Assembly: GCA_943357275.1 (NCBI GenBank)
Contig: CALRGL010000038.1
Location: 1 to 9,661 of the forward strand
Source of the DNA: Candidatus Uhrbacteria bacterium RIFOXYB12_FULL_58_10
Lineage (GTDB): Bacteria > Patescibacteriota > Patescibacteriia > UBA9934 > GWF2-40-263
Direction: 5' to 3'
Length of the DNA: 9,661 nt
Under the pieces are notes generated by a model that saw nothing but the letters and a program-made list of their open reading frames with translations, did not search any database and was not told where the DNA came from. Below are positions 1-5,977 of the stretch, piece after piece. The number at the start of each line of letters is the position of its first letter. Within the stretch, counting starts at the first letter, position 1. Position numbers and translations under genes: made by a program.

Positions 1-706
1 CAATAGCATATCCATCAAATCCAATCTCCACTAATCCGGCAGCGGAACGAGCCCGGAGATCCTCATGAATTCCTCCTTGTACGATTCCAAAGAGAAGTGG
101 CGATCCCTGTGGCAGCGTCGTGACTGTGTCGGAGGGAACAGCGGCGACAGTCCGCTGGCCCGTAGACACGGTCGCGGCGATGCCACCCATAAAAGATTCC
201 TTACATCGCTTCGCCCACCGCAAACTTCTCTCCATCGCTTCCTCAAACCGCTGCTTTGTAGATTGCCCAGCCGCCACGTCATCAAACTGCATGACAATAT
301 CGCTCCCAATGGCAAGTTGCATTTCCATGGATTTCTCTGGGGTCAAATGAATCCTTGCGCCATCGATATGACTTTGAAACGTCACGCCCTCTTCGTTTGT
401 TTTGTTCATCTTAGACAAACTAAACACCTGGTATCCACCTGAATCCGTCAAAATTGGCTTATGCCAATTCATAAACTTGTGAAGCCCTCCAAGTTTTTTC
501 ATCGCTTCAACGCCAGGTCGAAGCAAAAGATGATAGGTATTTGAAAGCAAAATCGTCGCCCCAAGCTTTTCCATATCCAAACTCGACATGGTTTTCACCG
601 CGCCCTTGGTAGCAATCGTCATAAAAAACGGCGTTTCCAAATCTCCATGCGGAGTAGAAAAACGACCACGACGTGCTTTGCCTTTTTGGTTGAGAATTTG
701 AAACAT
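1..706 (-). CDS. tgt: tRNA-guanine (queuine) transglycosylase, C-terminus cut by window edge
   Basis: This enzyme exchanges guanine-34 of GUN-anticodon tRNAs for a 7-deazaguanine base. The first 235 residues are present; the catalytic nucleophile Asp and zinc site lie beyond the left edge. Visible family motifs are TDSGGYQ (residues 87-93, Asp88 equals E. coli Asp89), PEKSMEMQ (123-130), GSDIVMQFDD (134-143) and FGIVQGG (206-212). The start is the ATG at 704-706, one base after the dnaJ stop, with AAAGGA inside the last dnaJ codons as ribosome site, so it is probably co-transcribed and translationally coupled with dnaJ. Two oddities: the pocket reads Asp142-Asp143-Val144 where E. coli has Asp-Glu-Cys, as in the eukaryotic queuine enzyme, and about 24 extra residues (roughly 174-203) precede FGIVQGG. 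The family assignment is secure; queuine rather than preQ1 as substrate is inference. Confidence 0.96.
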   Translation of the reverse strand, partial: MFQILNQKGKARRGRFSTPHGDLETPFFMTIATKGAVKTMSSLDMEKLGATILLSNTYHLLLRPGVEAMKKLGGLHKFMNWHKPILTDSGGYQVFSLSKMNKTNEEGVTFQSHIDGARIHLTPEKSMEMQLAIGSDIVMQFDDVAAGQSTKQRFEEAMERSLRWAKRCKESFMGGIAATVSTGQRTVAAVPSDTVTTLPQGSPLLFGIVQGGIHEDLRARSAAGLVEIGFDGYAI

Positions 707-707
707 G

Positions 708-1784
708 TTATTCCTTTAAATTCAATTGCTCAAGTAGTTCTTTTTCCTTTCGTCCAAGTTTTCTTGGAGTCACCACTTCCACTCGCACGATCTGATCTCC
801 TCGGTTTGATCCAGACACAACACCTTTCCCACGCAATCGAAACTGTGTGCCTGATTGTGTGCCTGCTGGAATTTTCAGTTCACCTGTTCCGTCGATCGTC
901 ACTACATCAACTGTGTCTCCAAGCGCGGCTTGTGTGAATCCGATATTTTTTACCGTGTACAAGTCATATCCATCTCGTTCAAATTGTTTGTCTTGTTTGA
1001 CATGAATACGAACAAACAAATCACCCGTTGTCCCTTGTTTGATTGCTTCCCCTTCACCACGAACACGCAACACGGATCCATCTTCGATTCCACCTGGAAT
1101 GGAGATGATGAGTGTCTTGTGTGATTTTTCAACACCTGTTCCCGAACACGTCTTACAGGCTTTCTTTGGAATCTCTCCACTTCCATTACAGGTTTCACAC
1201 ATTCGCTTTACTTGCATGGCTCCCAGAATCGTTCGTTGTACACCAATCTTGACTCCAGCACCCCCACAGTCATCGCAAGTCTTGGTTCCTTCTGCTGGTT
1301 CAGCTCCATTTCCAGAACAGCGGGAACAAGCTGTTTGCCGTGAAAGCGAGACGTCACGATCCACACCAAAAACGGACTCTTTAAAACTCAACTCAACATC
1401 CACCTGAATGTCATTTCCTCGAGGTGTCTGTGATCGACGTCCTCCTCCACGAGAGGCACCAAAAAGATCTCCAAAAATATCACCGAGATCTTCAAACCCT
1501 TGTCCGCCTTGGAATCCAGAAAAATCAAACCCACCAAAGCCTTGTCCGCCAGCTCCGCCATAGCCACCCTGCTCAAACGCAGCCGAGCCAAACTGGTCGT
1601 ACTGCGAGCGTTTCTTTTCGTCCCCCAAAACCTGGTAGGCCTCATTAATTTCCTTAAACTTCGCCTCGTCCCCACCCTCTTTATCCGGGTGATACTTATG
1701 CGCTAGTTTTCGAAACGCAAGTTTCACCTCTTCTTGAGATGCACCTTTTTCAATTCCTAGTAATTTGTAATAGTCTTTTGCCAT
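708..1784 (-). CDS. dnaJ: Chaperone protein DnaJ (Hsp40)
   Basis: This is the cytosolic co-chaperone that delivers unfolded clients to DnaK and triggers its ATPase. The 358-residue protein has the full type I layout: J domain (1-66) with the His-Pro-Asp motif at 32-34, Gly/Phe-rich linker (about 66-115), four intact CxxCxGxG zinc repeats starting at residues 153, 170, 196 and 210, then the C-terminal client-binding domains with RVRGEGE (240-246) and RLRGKG (316-321). It stops just after the KEKELLEQL helix, so the longer dimerisation tail of E. coli DnaJ (376 residues) is shortened. The start is the ATG at 1782-1784 (MAKDYYKLLG); the frame stays open for 33 more codons upstream, but those have no family counterpart and would read through the likely promoter. 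Only a weak GGAA precedes the start. It is not in the hrcA-grpE-dnaK operon and has no CIRCE. Confidence 0.97.
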   Translation of the reverse strand: MAKDYYKLLGIEKGASQEEVKLAFRKLAHKYHPDKEGGDEAKFKEINEAYQVLGDEKKRSQYDQFGSAAFEQGGYGGAGGQGFGGFDFSGFQGGQGFEDLGDIFGDLFGASRGGGRRSQTPRGNDIQVDVELSFKESVFGVDRDVSLSRQTACSRCSGNGAEPAEGTKTCDDCGGAGVKIGVQRTILGAMQVKRMCETCNGSGEIPKKACKTCSGTGVEKSHKTLIISIPGGIEDGSVLRVRGEGEAIKQGTTGDLFVRIHVKQDKQFERDGYDLYTVKNIGFTQAALGDTVDVVTIDGTGELKIPAGTQSGTQFRLRGKGVVSGSNRGDQIVRVEVVTPRKLGRKEKELLEQLNLKE

Positions 1785-1797
1785 AGTTTTCCAGCCA

Positions 1798-1826
1798 ATC
1801 TTAGCGGTTTTCTCCCAGATTGTCGA
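1798..1826 (-). promoter_or_regulatory. Probable sigma-70-type promoter of dnaJ-tgt
   Basis: On the minus strand a TCGACA box (1826-1821) is followed after exactly 17 bases by TAAGAT (1803-1798). They match the -35 and -10 consensus at 5 and 4 of 6 positions. Transcription would start near 1791, leaving only about 7-8 bases of leader before the dnaJ ATG. No CIRCE-like inverted repeat lies anywhere in the 1785-1909 gap. Confidence 0.5.
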
Positions 1827-1892
1827 GATGTCACAGAAGAAGGAATTAACAAGAATAGACAGCTGTTTTGTGATGCGATACATTCAATAAAA

Positions 1893-1901
1893 TGCTATTC
1901 T
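1893..1901 (+). promoter_or_regulatory. Extended -10 promoter of the racemase gene, probably leaderless
   Basis: TGCTATTCT is an extended -10 element (TGn plus TATTCT). Eight bases separate it from the ATG at 1910, so RNA synthesis would begin at or within two bases of the start codon. No Shine-Dalgarno sequence exists in this interval. An alternative, slightly upstream promoter is TAGACA (1856-1861), 17 bases, TACATT (1879-1884), which would give a leader of about 19 bases, again without a ribosome site. Confidence 0.5.
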
Positions 1902-1909
1902 AAAAACCT

Positions 1910-2617
1910 ATGATCCACCACAATAAAACAATCGGCGTTCTGGGAGGAATGGGACCCGCAGCTTCATCCAATTTCTATCACAAAGCCATTCGCTACGCCC
2001 AAGAACACTATGGTGCTGTAATGGATGCTGACTATCCTCCAATGATCATTTACAGTCTTCCTATCGAAGGATTCGATGAAACGGGAATTACGGACGAACG
2101 ACTTGTTCGTCAACAACTCATTGCCGGTGTACAACGATTAGAATCAGCAGGATGCGATCTCATTGTTATCCCTTGTAACACCGTTCATGTTTATTACAAC
2201 GAAATGCAAGCGGCAACAACCGTCCCTATCTTTAATATTGTCGAAGAAACTAAACAACAAGTCCTAGCTTCTGGCTATACCAGATTAGGTATGTTTGCTT
2301 CTGCGAGTACACGACGTCTAGGCCTTTACCAAAAAATCTTTACTCAAGCTGGACTCGCATTGATTGAACCAACCGATGAACAACAGGCCGTTCTCGATCG
2401 TGTCATTGAGCACGTTATGGGAGGCAATCAAAAAAGCGATGATGTCATTGCTCTCAAAGACATCGCTCGTGACTATCTCAGAAATGGTGCCGAAGCTGTT
2501 GTCATGGGTTGCACAGAAATCCCTCTTGCCATCAACCAAACCCACACAGATATTAAATTGTTTGACAGTATTGAGATATTGGTACGATGTGCCGTCGATT
2601 ACTCATTAAACAAATGA
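1910..2617 (+). CDS. Aspartate/glutamate racemase family protein
   Basis: The 235-residue protein belongs to the PLP-independent Asp/Glu/hydantoin racemase superfamily (aspartate racemase/YgeA type), which interconverts L- and D-amino acids with two cysteines acting as acid and base. The N-terminus has the family signature GVLGGMGPAAS (9-19). The two catalytic cysteines are both present: Cys89 in IPCNTVH and Cys201 in MGCTEIPL, spaced as in two-cysteine aspartate racemases. A less conserved spot is FASAST (129-134), where relatives usually have an A-T-x-G-T loop. Length is normal. A D-amino acid for peptidoglycan cross-links is the likely product, but the exact substrate (Asp, Glu or broader) cannot be read from the sequence. 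It is transcribed divergently from dnaJ and is followed after 6 bases by a tiny coiled-coil gene. Confidence 0.92.
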   Translation: MIHHNKTIGVLGGMGPAASSNFYHKAIRYAQEHYGAVMDADYPPMIIYSLPIEGFDETGITDERLVRQQLIAGVQRLESAGCDLIVIPCNTVHVYYNEMQAATTVPIFNIVEETKQQVLASGYTRLGMFASASTRRLGLYQKIFTQAGLALIEPTDEQQAVLDRVIEHVMGGNQKSDDVIALKDIARDYLRNGAEAVVMGCTEIPLAINQTHTDIKLFDSIEILVRCAVDYSLNK

Positions 2618-2623
2618 AAACTT

Positions 2624-2773
2624 ATGAATATCGAAGACAAAATCACCGAGAAACTTATTGAGCTTGATGAGAAAATCACACAAGTTCGACAAGAATTAGC
2701 CGAGAAACCTTCGCGGAATGAAATGATATTGGCATTTGACGCTCAAATGAAAACAGTTCTACAAATCGCATAA
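2624..2773 (+). CDS. Small 49-residue coiled-coil protein of unknown function
   Basis: The reading frame opens at an ATG 6 bases after the racemase stop and ends at TAA just before a terminator, so it is probably the second gene of that transcript. The protein is highly charged (MNIEDKITEKL at the start) and has heptad-like spacing of Ile/Leu/Val over residues 3-25, suggesting one amphipathic helix, followed by a short second helix (about 31-48). There is no Shine-Dalgarno motif, so reinitiation after the racemase stop is the likeliest mode of translation. From memory it resembles the beginning of longer small coiled-coil hypothetical proteins common in CPR genomes, and it may be a shortened member. 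Coding status is moderately likely; no function is claimed. Confidence 0.55.
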   Translation: MNIEDKITEKLIELDEKITQVRQELAEKPSRNEMILAFDAQMKTVLQIA

Positions 2774-2775
2774 AC

Positions 2776-2807
2776 AAAAAGAATCGACACATTCGTCGAT
2801 TCTTTTT
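2776..2807. terminator. Bidirectional intrinsic terminator between convergent genes
   Basis: A perfect 13-base inverted repeat (2776-2788 pairs with 2795-2807; core AGAATCGAC / GTCGATTCT) encloses a 6-base loop. It has an A-run on the left and a T-run on the right, so both strands give a hairpin followed by U residues. It can end the racemase/small-protein transcript on the plus strand and the hrcA-grpE-dnaK transcript on the minus strand. Confidence 0.9.
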
Positions 2808-2812
2808 TAGTT

Positions 2813-4705
2813 CTATTCCTTCTCCTTAAACTCCGCATCAATCGGTTCATCCTTCTTTTCCTCTGAACCAGCCTGTGCATTTCCAGTCGCCTCACCTGTC
2901 TGCTCCTGTTGCTGATACATCTTTGCACCAACCTTTTGAGCAACCTCTGTGAGTTCGTCTGCAGCTTTTTTGATAGCTTCGTGATCGTCATTGTCTTTCA
3001 CAGCCTTGAGTGCAGTAATCTTGTCCTCAACCTGTTTGCGTTCTTCAGAGGTAATCTTGTCACCCGCATCCTTCAACATCTTTTCTGACGTATAGATCAT
3101 TGTGTCAGCAAGATTTTGATGTTCGATGCGTTCCTTACGTTTCTTGTCGTCTTCTGCATGAGCCTCCGCATCTTGTTTCATCTTTTCAACTTCCTCTTTA
3201 CTGAGTCCTGTTGAACCTTGAATGGTAATGTTTTGTGATTTGCCAGAGGCTTTATCCGTTGCAGATACGTTCAATATGCCGTTTGCATCGATATCGAACT
3301 TCACTTCAACTTGTGGAACACCACGTTGTGCCATCGGAAGACCGGACAGGATAAAGCGACCCAATGTTTTGTTTCCATCAACCATTTCTCGCTCTCCTTG
3401 AGCTACGTGAATTTCAACGGTTGTTTGGTTATCCGCAGCTGTTGAAAAAATCTGTGACTTGCTTGTTGGAATGGTTGTATTGCGTTCGATAAGTTTAGTC
3501 ATCACTCCTCCCATGGTTTCAATACCAACGGAAAGTGGCGTGACGTCGAGAAGCAAAACATCTTTGACATCCCCTTGGAATACACCGGCTTGAACAGCGG
3601 CACCCACAGCCACAACTTCATCTGGGTTCATGCTCACGTTTGGTTTCTTTCCAAAGAATTCCTCGACGACTTTGAGAACAAGTGGCATACGAGTCATTCC
3701 ACCGACCATGATGATTTCCTGAATCTCGCCTTTATCGAATCCAGCATCTTTCAAAGCCGACTTCACTGGACCAAGCGTATTCATCACAAGATCGTGACAC
3801 AATTCTTCGAGCTTGCTTCGTGTAAGGGTGAGTACCAAATGTTTTGGTCCGTTTGCGTCTGAGGTAATAAACGGCTGATTGATTTCAGTTTGATTTGCTG
3901 TAGACAGCTCAATCTTTGCTCGTTCAGCTGCGTCTTTAACTCGTTGCAACGCAAGCGGATCGCCAGAGAGATCAAGTCCTTCTTGCTTTCTAAATTCTTG
4001 CAAAATCCAGTCGATAATCACACGGTCAAAGTCGTCGCCTCCAAGGTGTGTATCTCCATTGGTTGATTTTACCTCAACGGTGTCAGCGGAAATATCGAGA
4101 ACAGAAACATCGAACGTTCCACCTCCCAAATCGTACACGACAATCTTCTGGCCAGCTTTCTTATCGAATCCGTAAGCAAGAGCTGCAGCGGTTGGCTCGT
4201 TAATCACACGTCGAACTTTAAGACCTGCAATTTCTCCAGCGGTCTTTGTTGCATTGCGTTGTGCGTCGTCAAAGTAGGCTGGGACCGTGATCACCGCTTC
4301 TTCCACTTTTTCTCCCAAACGTTCTTCTGCATCTGCCTTGATCTTTCCAAGAATCATCGCGGAGATTTCTTCTGGTGTGTATTCCTTGCCTTTCATCATG
4401 ATCGCAACACCTTCGCCTTTTTTGACGATTTCGTACGGCATGATTTTCTTATCGTGTGCAACTTCTGAATCTTCCCATCGTCGTCCAATCAAACGCTTAA
4501 TGGAAAACAACGTGTCTTTTGGGTTTGTAACAGCCTGTCGTTTTGCAGAGAGTCCAACCAAACGTTCATCTGATTTAGACATCGCCACAATCGAAGGCGT
4601 TGTGCGCGCACCTTCTTTATTTTCTAACACCTTTGGTTGACCACCTTCCATGATGGCCACACAAGAGTTTGTTGTCCCAAGATCGATTCCTAAAATTTTT
4701 GCCAT
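2813..4705 (-). CDS. dnaK: Chaperone protein DnaK (Hsp70)
   Basis: This is the ATP-driven cytosolic folding chaperone, working with DnaJ and GrpE. The 630 residues are colinear with bacterial DnaK. The nucleotide-binding domain has GIDLGTTNS (6-14), VPAYFDDAQR (141-150), INEPTAAALAYG (168-179), DLGGGTFD (192-199) and MVGGMTRMP (333-341). The conserved linker LLLDVTPLS is at 384-392, the substrate-binding beta domain follows to about 500, then the helical lid and a low-complexity tail ending in DAEFKEKE. The N-terminal lobe keeps the loop around residues 75-95 (RRWEDSEVAHD) that is typical of Gram-negative-type DnaK and missing in Firmicutes. The start ATG lies 5 bases after the grpE stop, without a clear Shine-Dalgarno sequence. 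It is the last gene of the CIRCE-controlled operon and ends before a strong terminator. Nothing looks broken. Confidence 0.99.
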   Translation of the reverse strand: MAKILGIDLGTTNSCVAIMEGGQPKVLENKEGARTTPSIVAMSKSDERLVGLSAKRQAVTNPKDTLFSIKRLIGRRWEDSEVAHDKKIMPYEIVKKGEGVAIMMKGKEYTPEEISAMILGKIKADAEERLGEKVEEAVITVPAYFDDAQRNATKTAGEIAGLKVRRVINEPTAAALAYGFDKKAGQKIVVYDLGGGTFDVSVLDISADTVEVKSTNGDTHLGGDDFDRVIIDWILQEFRKQEGLDLSGDPLALQRVKDAAERAKIELSTANQTEINQPFITSDANGPKHLVLTLTRSKLEELCHDLVMNTLGPVKSALKDAGFDKGEIQEIIMVGGMTRMPLVLKVVEEFFGKKPNVSMNPDEVVAVGAAVQAGVFQGDVKDVLLLDVTPLSVGIETMGGVMTKLIERNTTIPTSKSQIFSTAADNQTTVEIHVAQGEREMVDGNKTLGRFILSGLPMAQRGVPQVEVKFDIDANGILNVSATDKASGKSQNITIQGSTGLSKEEVEKMKQDAEAHAEDDKKRKERIEHQNLADTMIYTSEKMLKDAGDKITSEERKQVEDKITALKAVKDNDDHEAIKKAADELTEVAQKVGAKMYQQQEQTGEATGNAQAGSEEKKDEPIDAEFKEKE

Positions 4706-4710
4706 ATGTT

Positions 4711-5226
4711 TTATTTACTTACAATTACTTTTGCTGGACGAATCACATGATCTCCATGTTTCCATCCACGACGAACGACTTCCACGATCACACCTGCTTC
4801 TTTGCCTTCTACTTCTTTTTCTGCTCCAGCATCGTGCAAGGTTGGGTCAAAGACATCACCAATTTGTCCAAAGGCAACAGCTTGGAATTCTCCAACAACA
4901 CTTTCGAGCTGAGTACGAACATAGAGAAGTCCTTGCAACCAGTTTTCGACTTTTGGATCTAATCCTTCTGGTTTGAATGCGAGCGCTGAATCGAAGTTAT
5001 CAAGCACAGGAATGATTCGCTCAACAGCATCATTTTGAACATACTCTCGCATACGAACACGCTCTGCAGACAAATCTTTTTTCAAGTTATCGTAGTCAGC
5101 AAGAGCACGTCTCCATCCAAGAATAAACTGTTCGCACTGATCGCAAGCCGGAGTTTCTGTCTGTGTTTGATCAAGTGGTACTTGTGTCTCTTCTTGTTTT
5201 TGATCTTCTTCTTTTTTATGTTTCAT
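4711..5226 (-). CDS. grpE: GrpE, nucleotide exchange factor for DnaK
   Basis: GrpE drives ADP release from DnaK and acts as a dimer through a long N-terminal helix. The 171-residue protein has a charged, disordered start (1-25), the long helix (about 30-75, including LGWRRALADYDNLKK), RIIPVLDNFDSAL (70-82) and the beta wing with FDPTLHDA (126-133) and the closing VIRPAKVIVSK (161-171). Length is on the short side of normal. Unusual is the pair Cys28/Cys31 (CDQC) just before the helix, which could form a disulfide across the dimer or bind a metal; E. coli GrpE has no such motif. The start codon overlaps the end of hrcA by 11 bases and has no Shine-Dalgarno sequence, which points to translational coupling with hrcA. 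Confidence 0.97.
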   Translation of the reverse strand: MKHKKEEDQKQEETQVPLDQTQTETPACDQCEQFILGWRRALADYDNLKKDLSAERVRMREYVQNDAVERIIPVLDNFDSALAFKPEGLDPKVENWLQGLLYVRTQLESVVGEFQAVAFGQIGDVFDPTLHDAGAEKEVEGKEAGVIVEVVRRGWKHGDHVIRPAKVIVSK

Positions 5227-5923
5227 ACATGTTGTCTAATAATGTGGAAGCTTGTTTCATCAAGGCTAAATTTTGAAGGTAATCCATACGAAGCGGACCG
5301 ATGATTCCAAGCATGCCTTTTTGATTATTTGGAAACGTATATCGAAGGACGATCGCTGACACATGTTCACCAAACGGCCCTTCCGTTCCAATATAAACGG
5401 TTGGTTGATCCAACGATCGGTTGGTCATGCCCGCAACAATTTCATCGAAGGAATCAATAAGGACACTGAGCGAACGAATCATTTCCAGGTCATGGAAATC
5501 TGGCTTGTGAAATAAATTTGAAACGCCGGCATAATAACTAAAGCGAGGATCAAAGGCAACAAAGGCAGTTTCTCCAGAAAATTGAACCAGGGAAAGGGCA
5601 ATTGACTTCAATGTTTCTTCGATCTCCTTTTCCCGAACCACTTTTTGTGTGAACCCAGCCTGAGGATGTTTAACCGCTTCGCCAGCAACAATATGCCGCA
5701 AATAGTACTGATATCCTTTTTCTGTTGGAATACGTCCAGCCGAGGTGTGAGGTTGTCGAATATACCCTTCCGTTTCAAGTTGAACCATCTCATTACGAAT
5801 CGTCGCAGAAGAAACCCCGATTTGGTGTTCTTCAACCAAAAACCGCGACCCAACTGGCTCAGCAGAGCGAATATAGTCTTCGACAATCAGCCGAAGCACG
5901 AGTTCTGAACGCGGAGTCAACAT
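5216..5923 (-). CDS. hrcA: Heat-inducible transcription repressor HrcA, compact form
   Basis: HrcA binds CIRCE and represses the class I heat-shock genes; here it is the first gene of its own operon. The N-terminal winged helix is clear: SSATIRNEMVQLETEGYI (38-55) followed by HTSAGRIPTEKGY (59-71). The C-terminal GAF-like core is also recognisable: GVSNLFHKPDFHD (133-145) and GIIGPLRMDY (206-215). At 235 residues it is about 100 shorter than B. subtilis HrcA (343). The missing part falls between about residues 119 and 132, where the inserted dimerising domain of other HrcA proteins should be. The start ATG is 9 bases from CIRCE and has no Shine-Dalgarno sequence. The 3' end overlaps grpE by 11 bases. 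Function is strongly supported by the perfect operator next to it. Confidence 0.96.
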   Translation of the reverse strand: MLTPRSELVLRLIVEDYIRSAEPVGSRFLVEEHQIGVSSATIRNEMVQLETEGYIRQPHTSAGRIPTEKGYQYYLRHIVAGEAVKHPQAGFTQKVVREKEIEETLKSIALSLVQFSGETAFVAFDPRFSYYAGVSNLFHKPDFHDLEMIRSLSVLIDSFDEIVAGMTNRSLDQPTVYIGTEGPFGEHVSAIVLRYTFPNNQKGMLGIIGPLRMDYLQNLALMKQASTLLDNMYET

Positions 5924-5932
5924 AAAATAAAA

Positions 5933-5959
5933 TTAGCACTCATTATTATAGAGTGCTAA
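5933..5959. promoter_or_regulatory. CIRCE operator (HrcA binding site)
   Basis: TTAGCACTC (5933-5941), a 9-base spacer and GAGTGCTAA (5951-5959) match the CIRCE consensus at every position; pairing extends to 5930-5962. It lies between the promoter -35 box and the hrcA start, so bound HrcA would block RNA polymerase directly. This is the only CIRCE in the window. Confidence 0.98.
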
Positions 5960-5972
5960 TTTAGTTTGTCAA
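5945..5972 (-). promoter_or_regulatory. Consensus sigma-70 promoter of hrcA-grpE-dnaK
   Basis: On the minus strand TTGACA (5972-5967) and TATAAT (5950-5945) are both perfect consensus, separated by 16 bases. The -10 box lies wholly in the 9-base spacer of CIRCE and the left arm of the operator fills part of the promoter spacer. Transcription should begin near 5938, giving a leader of about 15 bases. The -35 box begins 5 bases after the stop codon of the upstream phosphatase gene. Confidence 0.93.
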
Positions 5973-5977
5973 ATCTT

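Noticed and set aside
65..442. Open frame of 125 codons on the plus strand at the left end
   Set aside because: It lies antisense to tgt, whose motifs are unmistakable, and has no family resemblance.
1039..1407. Open frame of 122 codons on the plus strand inside dnaJ
   Set aside because: It is the reverse complement of the zinc-finger region; the repeated Cys and Pro/Ser pattern follows from the CxxCxGxG codons.
1785..1883. Possible 33-codon N-terminal extension of DnaJ
   Set aside because: The frame is open to an ATG at 1883, but DnaJ proteins start at MAKDYY-like sequence, the extra residues match nothing in the family, and the segment contains the likely promoter.
4287..4640. Open frame of 117 codons on the plus strand inside dnaK
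   Set aside because: It is antisense to a highly conserved dnaK region, with no promoter or ribosome site and no protein family resemblance.
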